Source of the DNA: Methyloglobulus sp.
Lineage (GTDB): Bacteria; Pseudomonadota; Gammaproteobacteria; Methylococcales; Methylomonadaceae
Direction of reading: 5' to 3'
DNA length: 44,178 nt
Assembly: GCA_013141505.1 (NCBI GenBank)
Contig: JABFQX010000035.1
Location: 1-44,178, forward strand
Below the pieces are notes generated by a model, which was given only the letters and a program-made list of their open reading frames with translations, was not told where the DNA came from and ran no database searches. How positions within the stretch are numbered: the stretch's first letter is position 1; each line of letters starts with the position of its first letter. A program made the position numbers and the translations under genes. Positions 7,425-15,374 of the stretch are shown piece after piece.

Positions 7425-9304
7425 GGCTTTTGTCCTGGATTCGTTTGTAATGAAATAGCTGGTCGAATGTCTGTGAACAGCGGGTGGTCGTTTGCAGACT
7501 GATCGGGATAATACCCAAAATTACGTGCACCATTCTGTTGCAGATATTGGAGTTGACTAGCAAGTTGTTCACTCGGAACAAGGGTTTTTTCGTGTGCCGT
7601 ATGAAGCAAAAAAGCAGTACTGTTTAGTGCGCCTGGTGTCTGCGTTACCTTGTCCATCAGGACTTCTAGGCTATGTTCCGTATCGCTTGATTTATCAATA
7701 GTCTGAGGTATTGCTACCGTGACAAAGTCAAATTGTTTGAGCAGGCTGGCAAAACTTGGAAAGGCATTATTTCCAGCTATGTCATTAAATAATGCCGCTG
7801 CTGGAATCAGGAGTGCGGTGAAGGCATAAGGTTGATGAACTTTAAAAGTGGCGATAAGTTCTCGGGTGAACGATGCTAGATTTTCATCAGGATTAACCTT
7901 TGCATCTATACCTTCGCCAATGAGCAATCCGCCAATACGCGGCGCATTTTTGGCGGCGTCTTCATAGATGTCTTTAATGACTTGGCGGTTTGGGAATTGT
8001 TCAGAAGGCAATTCAAAGCCATCCACAGGCAACCAAACATAAGCATAAAAAGTTTCCGCCGGAACGGCGGCGCGAGTTAGTAATTGCCAAGCGACACGGT
8101 TAAATAAATCAGCCCGTACAGGTAAATGTCGATTGGGGAAATAAGCGGCATCCACTTTACCGTCATGATCTAAATCCGCTACTGCCCGTAAATAGACCGT
8201 ATTGATTTGTAACCTTTTAATACGCTCTATGAGTTCGCCGACTTTTTTTTCTTGTAGTACCGGATTGGGGTCATAAAGCGAGTCAAGATCAACCGCAACT
8301 ATGCGCGTCAGGGGTTGCTCATTACCATCATAACTTGCAGGTTGGAGCAGGTTTCGTTTAAGGTCGCTTACCTTGTCGTGGAATACCAACATATTTCGTC
8401 GAATTCTCGTTATCGGCTGGTCTGGTGTATTGCCTCCGGCCTCTAATGTCATTATGATCGGCATTCCTTCTGCTTGAGCCGCCTGAACGCCAAGCATGTT
8501 ATAAGCGCCATAAGGCCAGATCATGGTGCGTGGCTTTTTGCCTGTTTCTCGCTCAATGAGGGCAGAATTTCTGCCAAGATCAGCGCGTAAACGAGCAATA
8601 TATTCCACATCGTTTTCATAATGCCTGGTTTGCGGATTGTAGATTCGAGTGATCGCTGCCGAAGGCAAACTGCCTTGCGGATTGCTGATTGCACTCTTAT
8701 GCAGGCTATGCGAGTGCGAGGCAACTTCCACCAAACCTGAAGTAACCATTTCCCGTACTTGCGGCCAAGTGACAAAATTATTGCGCGCGATCCAGCGGTC
8801 ACCGTAGAAAACCTTGCCTTCCTTGGACTCTTCCAACCATTCGCCGACCAAGCCAATAACCGCTGGATAATTAAACAATTTCAACAGCGGAAATACCCTT
8901 GTGTACATGCTGAGATAACCATCGTCAAAGGTCAGCAACACAGATTTGGACGGTAATTTGGCACCGCCTTTACGGGCGGTAAGAATGTCATCCAGGCTGA
9001 CGACATGGTAGCCGTTTTCCTTTAACCAATCGAATTGCTCGATCAATGTTGACGTTTCCAATGCGCCGCGTTCCGGCCAGGTTTGGAAACTTTCGCGCAA
9101 ATTGTCGCGGGCATCGTGGTAGCACAATACGCGAAAGCTTAGGCCATCGTTCGCATTGGGGTCTTCTGGGAATTCAGTTTTAAGGACTGCTTGTAACGGC
9201 ACAGCGGCATAGCTGGACAAACTAATCACAGCGATTAGTATTAACCAAACGAAAGCAGTTGCCTTATGCTGTTTTGGGTTCAACACCGGTACGTTTCTCA
9301 TCAT
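7421..9304 (-). CDS. pgaB: PgaB, periplasmic PNAG N-deacetylase with C-terminal hydrolase-like domain
   Basis: From the ATG at 9304 the protein has 627 residues. The N-terminal polysaccharide deacetylase domain (NodB type) shows CYHDARD, LTFDDGY (metal-binding DD near 127-128), SHSHSLH (metal-binding histidines) and IWPYGAYN. The C-terminal half (from about 330, IVAVDLDSLYDPN) matches the PgaB glycoside-hydrolase-like domain that binds or cleaves deacetylated PNAG. ATG 9304 overlaps the pgaA stop as ATGA, so it is preferred over the upstream in-frame start at 9313. A hydrophobic N-terminal segment is present but I see no lipobox cysteine, unlike E. coli PgaB, which is a lipoprotein. Confidence 0.92.
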   Translation of the reverse strand: MMRNVPVLNPKQHKATAFVWLILIAVISLSSYAAVPLQAVLKTEFPEDPNANDGLSFRVLCYHDARDNLRESFQTWPERGALETSTLIEQFDWLKENGYHVVSLDDILTARKGGAKLPSKSVLLTFDDGYLSMYTRVFPLLKLFNYPAVIGLVGEWLEESKEGKVFYGDRWIARNNFVTWPQVREMVTSGLVEVASHSHSLHKSAISNPQGSLPSAAITRIYNPQTRHYENDVEYIARLRADLGRNSALIERETGKKPRTMIWPYGAYNMLGVQAAQAEGMPIIMTLEAGGNTPDQPITRIRRNMLVFHDKVSDLKRNLLQPASYDGNEQPLTRIVAVDLDSLYDPNPVLQEKKVGELIERIKRLQINTVYLRAVADLDHDGKVDAAYFPNRHLPVRADLFNRVAWQLLTRAAVPAETFYAYVWLPVDGFELPSEQFPNRQVIKDIYEDAAKNAPRIGGLLIGEGIDAKVNPDENLASFTRELIATFKVHQPYAFTALLIPAAALFNDIAGNNAFPSFASLLKQFDFVTVAIPQTIDKSSDTEHSLEVLMDKVTQTPGALNSTAFLLHTAHEKTLVPSEQLASQLQYLQQNGARNFGYYPDQSANDHPLFTDIRPAISLQTNPGQKP

Positions 9305-11514
9305 AAGTGCCACGTCAGGTTAAGGAATACCGAAGTGGTTTCATTGGTTACGCCATCATAAGGATGCCTTTCATAAGCCGCGCCGTAGCTGATCGTGCGA
9401 TAAGGATCAAGGTTCCACTCATGCTCATAACGGATGACGCAGGCCATGTCGGATGCGAAGCCCTTTTGCCAATAATTCCCTGCACCCAGCACGAGACGGT
9501 TTTTAAAGCTGCGCTGATAATCCCGCCACAGTGTCCATTCATTGCTGATTTGGGCTTCAACCGACAAATCTTGGCGAGGATTAAAATACACGGCATCAGC
9601 AAGCGAGTTATCGGAGGCATAAACACCTACCGTGGTATCCAGCTTATAAAACGGCCCACTCCACCAGCGTTCCTGCCAGTTTGCACCCGCTTCAAGCCGA
9701 CGGTTGCTGTCGGTGAGCCAGGAATATGCTACGTTCGCACCCAGGCTGCGGGATTCGTTGGCGATATAATTCATTCCTAGCCTTAACGACTTCATATCGA
9801 TGCCAGTGGCACTGGCCTGCAAGGGTATATTATTGCTATTGGACTCAAACTCCAGATCAACTCCCCAATGGTCATCGGGTAGCCAGGCCGCATTCAGGCT
9901 GACGCCGTAATTGTCCAGCCTAGTTTGGTCTTGATTGACTTCTCCGCTGATTCGCCAAGCTGGGGATCGGTAATCCGTGCCCACGCCTAATCGTCGACGA
10001 ACGCCTGTGACATCGCTGAAATCTGCCTCGGCATTAAACGTATGGATAAACATGCGCCATTGCTGATTGAGCAGCGGCGAATGCAGTATCGCATCCACCT
10101 GCCAATTCTGCGTACCGCGAATACCGCCGCCAGTCGGGCTATGGCCCCAGCCCGACGTCACCGTCAATGATGGTTGCTGGTAAAGGCGGTACAACTGTTG
10201 CACTCTCTGAACTTCACGGTTTTCTGGGTAGTGCTGAGTTAAGGTGCCAAGATGGTGCTTTGCGGTTTGGCTATCATTCAATGCAATCGCCGTTTCCGCA
10301 ATTCCGGTTGCGGCTGAACTGTTGGTCGGGTCATCGACCAAGACACTGGCATATTGCCGTTGGGCGGCACGGGGTTGTTCGCGGAGTTGCAACAAATCGG
10401 CATAAGCTGTCCGCGCACCCATATTAAAAGGCGCGGTTTCCAATACCTTATCCAAGAACGCTTGGCCTTCTTCGTATTGGTCGGCATGAATACGTGCGTA
10501 AGCCTGATTGGTTCGGGCTTCTTCATATAATTCATTATCGACTTCAACCCCACGCAAACCCTTGTTCAACACAGGCGGAACATCTTTTACCAGTTGATCG
10601 ATAAGCTCACGGGCGGCATCAAAATCAAATTCATCAATATACGCGTTGAACAAATGCAATTGCCATTCACGATTGGGGTAATCCCGATCTTGCTTATTCA
10701 GTTCTAATGCTTGCAAATACAGTTCTCTCGCCTGCTCCGGCTGATGCTGATACAAATAAGCGTCAGCCACAGCTGCAACCGCGTAAGCCGGTATTTTGAT
10801 TTGTCGGTCTTTTAGGTTTTGATATAAGGCAATGGCTTCTTGCATTCGCACCCGATCCCGCAACGCAACGATACGGTCAAAGTCTGCATAGTGGCTGGAA
10901 GGGCTGTTTTTTTCATGCCCTTGTAAAAGCAAGGTTCGTACAACCTCGTTTTGCATCAATGCCTTCTCTGTAGATTGAAAGCGTTGCTGGCCAACACCTG
11001 CTTTCTCCTCCACGCCGCCCCATTTAATGCTTCTTCCTGCACTTGCTTGATGGAAATTCAATAATTCGTCTTGGGTAAAAACTTCAGGATGTTGCTTAGC
11101 GAATTTAAGCGCCAAGTGTGGCGCCCCCATATGTAACGTCGCAATCGCCCGACCACGAAGAGCTTCTTTATCATTCGGTTTCAGTTGCAATATGTCATGA
11201 TACGTTGCTGTCTCATCGACAATATTATGTTTGATATTGTAAAGTTCAGCCCGAAGGCGCAGTAATGGCAATGACGCATGTTGATACGGCCATTGCAAAG
11301 ATTGATTTAATATGGCTTCTGCTACTTCAAATTGTCTGCTCTGGACAAGATCTCGCACCTGTTTTTCATTATGGGCCGCTTCTGATATATATAATTTATA
11401 GGAGTTTGCATCAGCGCCGTGAACCGTTTGAGACATGGCATGGGTTGCACTACATAACGTAAAAAGCATCACAAAGTGCCGCCTCATAAAGCCGAAAAAA
11501 ATGAAATCGGCCAT
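9301..11514 (-). CDS. pgaA: PgaA, outer-membrane PNAG export porin with TPR domain
   Basis: The 737-residue protein (E. coli PgaA is 807) begins with a signal peptide (hydrophobic core in MRRHFVMLFTLCSATHAMSQ). A long helical TPR region follows to about residue 440, with repeats such as 'ANQAYARIHADQYEEGQAFLDK'-type helices. The C-terminal beta-barrel alternates aromatic and polar residues (LTVTSGWGHSPTGGGI through VFLNLTWHL). It should export poly-GlcNAc across the outer membrane, with the TPR part meeting PgaB. It is the first gene of the operon. The start is uncertain: ATG 11514 and ATG 11487 (MRRHFV) are both possible and neither has a clear ribosome site. Confidence 0.9.
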   Translation of the reverse strand: MADFIFFGFMRRHFVMLFTLCSATHAMSQTVHGADANSYKLYISEAAHNEKQVRDLVQSRQFEVAEAILNQSLQWPYQHASLPLLRLRAELYNIKHNIVDETATYHDILQLKPNDKEALRGRAIATLHMGAPHLALKFAKQHPEVFTQDELLNFHQASAGRSIKWGGVEEKAGVGQQRFQSTEKALMQNEVVRTLLLQGHEKNSPSSHYADFDRIVALRDRVRMQEAIALYQNLKDRQIKIPAYAVAAVADAYLYQHQPEQARELYLQALELNKQDRDYPNREWQLHLFNAYIDEFDFDAARELIDQLVKDVPPVLNKGLRGVEVDNELYEEARTNQAYARIHADQYEEGQAFLDKVLETAPFNMGARTAYADLLQLREQPRAAQRQYASVLVDDPTNSSAATGIAETAIALNDSQTAKHHLGTLTQHYPENREVQRVQQLYRLYQQPSLTVTSGWGHSPTGGGIRGTQNWQVDAILHSPLLNQQWRMFIHTFNAEADFSDVTGVRRRLGVGTDYRSPAWRISGEVNQDQTRLDNYGVSLNAAWLPDDHWGVDLEFESNSNNIPLQASATGIDMKSLRLGMNYIANESRSLGANVAYSWLTDSNRRLEAGANWQERWWSGPFYKLDTTVGVYASDNSLADAVYFNPRQDLSVEAQISNEWTLWRDYQRSFKNRLVLGAGNYWQKGFASDMACVIRYEHEWNLDPYRTISYGAAYERHPYDGVTNETTSVFLNLTWHL

Positions 11515-11897
11515 GATTTTTTTTCTAATTCAATATCCATAAGCTAAAGGTTTTTGTTTATTTTGGTATTGTTCAGCACAACTTAATCCTTTAAATTCAT
11601 ACCGAATTTCTAATATTTATTTCGGTAAGTGGTTATGCTTCTTGCCAGTTAATGACAAAAACAAAGCTAATGGTTCATTCTGTAAAGAGAACTGCTACAG
11701 AATAAGTTATTCACGTAGGGCCAGTCAGAAGGAAATCACTGAAAATAATGCGGAAAGAAGAACTGATGATGTACTTACCTATTTCAAAACATAATTAGCT
11801 TCCTCGACCAATAAGAAAGGCTTTAATGCCTGCTTTTGGTTCATTATGCGAATAGGCTACCTGTTGATAGGAGCAACTGAGCACTTGAAAGTCTGTA
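11515..11897. other. upstream region of the pga operon
   Basis: No gene is recognised between pgaA and the left end of the IS1111-type element. The pga promoter must lie here or within the element, but no clear -35/-10 pair is visible. The stretch is AT-rich. The final bases, GAAAGTCTG at 11887-11895, form the left insertion flank of the element and match its predicted guide. Confidence 0.4.
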
Positions 11898-11911
11898 TAT
11901 GGACACCTCCC
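11898..11911 (+). repeat. left sub-terminal inverted repeat of IS1111-type copy 1
   Basis: TATGGACACCTCCC pairs with GGGAGGGGTCCATA at 13283-13296 with one mismatch. Confidence 0.85.
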
Positions 11912-12189
11912 GTTTTGCAAGCAAAAATCACCTTTGGTTTTTTAGGTACGACTGCAAACGTATATCCGACCTGTTTATGAGCTGACTAGCTCTGGCCATA
12001 ATGGTTATTCGCGCGTTTGCTCCTAATCGCTTTCGCGTGCTCAATGGCACAGCAGACTTTCCAGGTTTTGCAAACGCCGGTTCGACCTGTTTACCATCAG
12101 TGGTGGTTGCCTTACAAATCGTGGTTGAACATTTTTATCTCAAAATACGCCCAGTTTAAACAGTTGCCTTCCTCCTCTCTCCTCTGAGC
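11912..12189 (-). ncRNA. candidate bridge/seek RNA of IS1111-type copy 1 (exact ends unknown)
   Basis: The region downstream of the recombinase holds three blocks conserved with copy 2. Their plus-strand positions here are 11962-11979, 11992-12018 and 12072-12102. Between the last two blocks lies a 53-nt segment that differs completely from copy 2. In it, CAGACTTTC (12053-12061) is the reverse complement of the left flank GAAAGTCTG (11887-11895). ATCGCTTT (12026-12033) matches the right flank ATTGCTTT (13299-13306) at 7 of 8 positions, the mismatch being compatible with G-U pairing. That is the layout of a target-binding loop with left and right guides on opposite strands. IS1111 members are known to encode such RNA 3' of the recombinase. 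Transcription has not been shown. Confidence 0.75.
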
Positions 12190-13215
12190 CTATATCGTTA
12201 TGCCTTCCGGCAGGTAATGAGTTTCATTGCGCAACAGCGCCCAGGCAATCCTGGCATTTTTGTTCGCCAAGGCCACAACGGCAACGTTTTTATGTCGCCT
12301 GACACATAAGTTATTCAGCCACAGGCTGCACGGGTCCGTTTTCTTCCCGGCCGCGTTGAGCGATGATTTTGCACCCTGGATCAACAACGTCCGCAGGTAC
12401 GGATCACCCCGCTTGCTCATCCCCAATAACCGGTCTTTGCCGCCACTGCTGTGCTGCCCTGGCGTCAACCCCAACCAGGCCGCCATATCCCGACCGCGCT
12501 TGAACTGTTTCCCTTCGCCAACCGCACAAATGATGGCGGTGGCAATGATCGGTCCGATGCCCGGAATGCCTTGTAACCGTTTGGATACCGGGTCAGCATT
12601 GGCGAGGGTATGGATTTTTTTGTCTATTTCCAGCGTCCGTTTATCCAACTGGATAAGGTCTTGGCGTAACTCCTCCAATAATGCCCTGAAATCAAAACTG
12701 AGGCCATTTTCGGCATCTTCGAGCAAGCCAGGTAAAGCCCGGCGCAAAGTGTTTACTTGCTGTCCAACGACCAGCCCATACTCCGCTAATAAGCCCCGAA
12801 TCTGGTTGACTTTGGCGGTACGCCGCTTAATCAGTTCACTCCTGATCCGGTGGATGGCCTGCAGGTCTTGCTGGGCAACCGTCTTGATCGACACAAAGCG
12901 CATCGTCGGCCGGCCTACCGCTTCGCATATGGCTTCGGCATCATTGGCATCGTTCTTGTTGCTTTTCACGTACGGCTTCACAAACTGCGGCGCCATCAGT
13001 TTCACGGTATGTCCCAGCTTTTGTAGCTCCCGTGCCCAATGATGCGCACCGCCACAGGCTTCAAGCCCAATCAAACACGGCGGTAACTCTGCAAAGAAAC
13101 TCAAGAACTGCCCCCTCTTTAGCTGCTTCCGCAAAACTGCCTTGTCGTGATTATCCACACCATGAACTTGAAAAACTTGTTTTGCCAGGTCAATGCCGAC
13201 TCGTTTAATATTCAT
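12190..13215 (-). CDS. IS110-family (IS1111 group) recombinase
   Basis: From ATG 13215 the product is 341 residues. The N-terminal RuvC-like DEDD domain shows D in VGIDLAKQVF, E in IGLEACGGAHHW and the NDANDAEAICEA acidic cluster. The C-terminal Transposase_20 domain has the helix-hairpin-helix LQGIPGIGPI and the serine region SSGGKDRLLGMSKRGDPYLR. ATG 13215 is preferred over ATG 13248 because GGAGGAGG lies just upstream and MNIKRVGIDLAK is the usual start. The protein joins DNA under guidance of an element-encoded RNA. It is clearly related to the copy at 33304-34332. Confidence 0.92.
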   Translation of the reverse strand: MNIKRVGIDLAKQVFQVHGVDNHDKAVLRKQLKRGQFLSFFAELPPCLIGLEACGGAHHWARELQKLGHTVKLMAPQFVKPYVKSNKNDANDAEAICEAVGRPTMRFVSIKTVAQQDLQAIHRIRSELIKRRTAKVNQIRGLLAEYGLVVGQQVNTLRRALPGLLEDAENGLSFDFRALLEELRQDLIQLDKRTLEIDKKIHTLANADPVSKRLQGIPGIGPIIATAIICAVGEGKQFKRGRDMAAWLGLTPGQHSSGGKDRLLGMSKRGDPYLRTLLIQGAKSSLNAAGKKTDPCSLWLNNLCVRRHKNVAVVALANKNARIAWALLRNETHYLPEGITI

Positions 13216-13282
13216 CTCGGACTCCTCCTCCGGTTGTTTGGAAGTCAAATTCTACCAAACTGGCACATCGATGCCGTTAGGT

Positions 13283-13296
13283 GGGAGGGGTCCATA
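13283..13296 (-). repeat. right sub-terminal inverted repeat of IS1111-type copy 1
   Basis: GGGAGGGGTCCATA; its reverse complement matches 11898-11911 at 13 of 14 positions. Confidence 0.85.
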
Positions 13297-13482
13297 CCAT
13301 TGCTTTGATTAACCAAATTAAGTGTTATCAACGTCGGTTTAGGGTCGTGTGGAGCCAATGGGGGTGTCAACTGGTTAAAGTTTTGAATGTCCGTTCTTGC
13401 CCTATACAGGTTACAATTAAGTACGCATGGATCGGCCAAGCGCCAAGCAACACCCTAACAATGGTTTTTAACGAGAAAATTT

Positions 13483-13692
13483 ATGTCAGTAATTGTAGAA
13501 GGCAAGGTCAAGTGGTTTGATGATGCAAAAGGTTTCGGCTTCATCGAACAAGAAGGCGGCAAAGACGTATTTGTCCACCACAGCGCTATTAACAGCAATG
13601 GCCATAAATCCTTAAAAGAAGGGCAACGCGTGACGATGGAAGTTACGGCTGGGCAAAAAGGCCCACAAGCGGAAAATGTTACCCCGCTGTAA
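13483..13692 (+). CDS. cold-shock domain protein, CspA family
   Basis: This 69-residue single cold-shock domain has RNP1 KGFGFIEQ (about 17-24) and RNP2 DVFVHHSAI (about 33-41), with the flanking KWFDDAKG. The length is standard for CspA-type RNA chaperones, which bind single-stranded RNA or DNA and melt structures. The gene is monocistronic here. About 180 bp of leader separate it from the IS1111-type element, and csp genes often have long regulatory leaders, but I cannot delimit one. The recombinase lies on the other strand, so no operon link is expected. Confidence 0.95.
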   Translation: MSVIVEGKVKWFDDAKGFGFIEQEGGKDVFVHHSAINSNGHKSLKEGQRVTMEVTAGQKGPQAENVTPL

Positions 13693-13802
13693 TCGTAACT
13701 CAATCAAAAACACATTTAGCCAACTAATTGATACAGAGGCCGCAATAGAGTTTCCGATTAAAAAATAGTATGGTCGTCTTTAATTACTGATAGGCAGGGC
13801 TG

Positions 13803-14234
13803 TCAAGCAATCTCCAGAAGGTTCTGGAATGGGTGCCTGTTTTTCCACCGGTACGCCCCAAAATCACGTTTGTCGGTGGAAACAATACGGCCATGCCCTA
13901 AGTTCTCTGCAAGGATCACCAAAGAGGCATCTGCAAAATCCATGGGCAAATCTGCATACTGCACCATGAGTTCTTCACAGCGAAGCAGATGGAATTCTGT
14001 CATCTCAAAAAGGCGGAAAGCATTGCGCCGGTGGCTACGCAAAAAAGCGGTGGCGAAATTTTGCCCCCTACGTTTTTGTAAAAGGTAACACACTTCGGTG
14101 ATAACGGGGATTGTGGTGATGAGTGGCTCTTGTAATGTTTTGGCCAATTGCAGCGAAACCAGATGATAGGTGTCGTGGTCATCTAAAATGGCTATCCAAA
14201 AACCAGTGTCGGCTATGATCACCCATTGCCCCAT
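13803..14234 (-). CDS. PIN-domain toxin
   Basis: The 143-residue PIN protein has acidic positions at D in IIADTGFWIAIL (about 9), E in VITEVCYLLQ (about 47), D in MDFADASLVILAE (about 99-102) and D in RIVSTDKRDFGAY (about 120-124). The family consists of Mg-dependent ribonucleases. Its 5' end overlaps the upstream antitoxin-like gene by 16 bp, arguing for a coupled toxin-antitoxin operon. The start could be ATG 14234 or a slightly later GTG; the earlier one fits the overlap. All key acids are present, so it looks intact. Confidence 0.82.
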   Translation of the reverse strand: MGQWVIIADTGFWIAILDDHDTYHLVSLQLAKTLQEPLITTIPVITEVCYLLQKRRGQNFATAFLRSHRRNAFRLFEMTEFHLLRCEELMVQYADLPMDFADASLVILAENLGHGRIVSTDKRDFGAYRWKNRHPFQNLLEIA

Positions 14235-14470
14235 AAGTGTTGTTTGTAATCGACAGACAGGTTGCCGTCACCCTGAAGGCAACCTATCAAGCCTTCTTCG
14301 GCAAAAATGCTTAGCATTTTTTGGCCCTCGGTTTCAGGGGCTTCAATCCTTGCGTCAATCGCTGTCGACAATATATCGGCCACAATCTCAGGGAGTGGCT
14401 TTTGTAGCCGTTGCTGCAATTCTAACAATCGTTCAGCATGTACCGTGTCTAATTCGGCTTCAATGTGCAT
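14219..14470 (-). CDS. antitoxin-like partner of the PIN toxin
   Basis: The 83-residue acidic protein has a ribbon-helix-helix-like start (AERLLELQQRLQKPLPEIVADILSTAID) and a tail of about 35 residues that could occupy the toxin groove. I do not recognise a named family. The role is inferred from size, position directly upstream of a PIN gene and the 16-bp overlap. GAGGT lies about 8 nt upstream of the ATG. Confidence 0.65.
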   Translation of the reverse strand: MHIEAELDTVHAERLLELQQRLQKPLPEIVADILSTAIDARIEAPETEGQKMLSIFAEEGLIGCLQGDGNLSVDYKQHLWGNG

Positions 14471-14550
14471 TACCTATACCTCGTAAGCGATTACCCGCCT
14501 TTACGTTATTTCCTGCCCTAACCGTGATTTTTCATTCGGGTGAATGGGGT

Positions 14551-15183
14551 TCAACCAAGCACGGCTTCGCAATCTTCTGGCTGTTCTTTACCGGAAGCCC
14601 CTTTTTTTCCTAAATACTCGTACAGCGTCGTCCTGCTTATCCCAAGCTCTTTGGCCACCTCCGCGACTGTCCCTTGACGGGAACTTACCCGTGCATGCAA
14701 CCCTTCAACTTGCGAGGGGGCTAATGCTTTTTTCCTGCCACGATAAGCGCCTTTGGCTTTTGCGATCTTTATCCCTTCTTGCTGCCGCTCACGGATGAGT
14801 GCCCGCTCAAATTCGGCAAAGGAAGACAGGATATTGAGCATGAGGGTATCCGTGGGCGAATCTTTTTTGTCCTTGGAAAAATATAGCCTTTCTTTGACGA
14901 ACTCAACGCTAACGCCTTTAGCGACCAGTTGCTCGACAATTGACCTCAAGTCAACCATGCTCCGTGCCAAACGGTCCAAGCTATGGACGACGACGGTATC
15001 CCCTGCACGGACATAGGAAACCATGGCCTGGAGTTCCGGCCTGTTGACATCCTTTCCGGAAACCTTGTCAACGAACACTTTATCGACCGTAATATTTTCC
15101 AGTTGCCTGTCCGTGTTTTGGTCAACCGTGCTGACCCTGACATAACCGACGCGCTGACCTTGCAAGTTGTTTACCCTACTCAA
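14551..15183 (-). CDS. serine recombinase, resolvase/invertase family
   Basis: The 210-residue protein begins with the resolvase motif VGYVRVSTVDQN, with the catalytic serine at about residue 18. It continues with DRPELQ-like VNRPELQAMVSYVRAGDTVVVHSLDRLARS, which supplies the conserved arginines. A long helix (FAEFERALIRERQQEGI) and a C-terminal Hin-type helix-turn-helix (GTVAEVAKELGISRTTLYEYL) follow. This is normal for Tn3-type resolvases or Hin-like invertases. No transposase of the Tn3 type is nearby, so it may be a transposon leftover or a dimer-resolution enzyme. A short stretch directly upstream (15184-15374) carries repeats that could be its site. Confidence 0.92.
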   Translation of the reverse strand: MSRVNNLQGQRVGYVRVSTVDQNTDRQLENITVDKVFVDKVSGKDVNRPELQAMVSYVRAGDTVVVHSLDRLARSMVDLRSIVEQLVAKGVSVEFVKERLYFSKDKKDSPTDTLMLNILSSFAEFERALIRERQQEGIKIAKAKGAYRGRKKALAPSQVEGLHARVSSRQGTVAEVAKELGISRTTLYEYLGKKGASGKEQPEDCEAVLG

Positions 15184-15241
15184 ATGTACGGTTGAAGTCT
15201 ATTACTTCCCCGGAACTTTGTCAATTAATTGCATAAACAAC

Positions 15242-15304
15242 CCTAAACGGACACGAAAAAGGCACATTTTCAATGTTCGCTTAGGCTATACCTTAAATGG
15301 ACAC
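15242..15304. promoter_or_regulatory. possible res/recombination site of the serine recombinase
   Basis: Between the divergent side of the recombinase gene and the J-domain gene are the direct repeats CCTAAACGGACAC (15242-15254) and CCTTAAATGGACAC (15291-15304), about 50 bp apart. Resolvase sites normally sit directly upstream of the gene and contain several related subsites. The proposal is inference, as I cannot assign the three classical subsites. Confidence 0.3.
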
Positions 15305-15374
15305 TGTATCTGGCGAGTTCTGGAAAGTAAGGGCAATATCCCATGAAACTTTGAAGCCGTTTATTGAATAACGC

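Larger units (their letters stand above)
11898..13296 (-). mobile_element. IS1111-type element of the IS110 family, copy 1
   Basis: One IS110-family recombinase gene lies on the minus strand. Near-terminal inverted repeats are TATGGACACCTCCC (11898-11911) and GGGAGGGGTCCATA (13283-13296), 13 of 14 matching. Sub-terminal inverted repeats and a long non-coding region 3' of the recombinase (11912-12189), with only a short 5' leader, are the hallmarks of the IS1111 subgroup. True ends probably lie 2 bp further out on each side, with no target duplication, as usual. The left flank is GAAAGTCTG and the right flank is ATTGCTTTG; both have counterparts in the element's non-coding region. Confidence 0.88.

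Noticed and set aside
13305-13482. Long structured leader (thermosensor) of the cold-shock gene
   Set aside because: About 180 bp are available but I could not find a conserved cold-box or clear promoter to define a leader.
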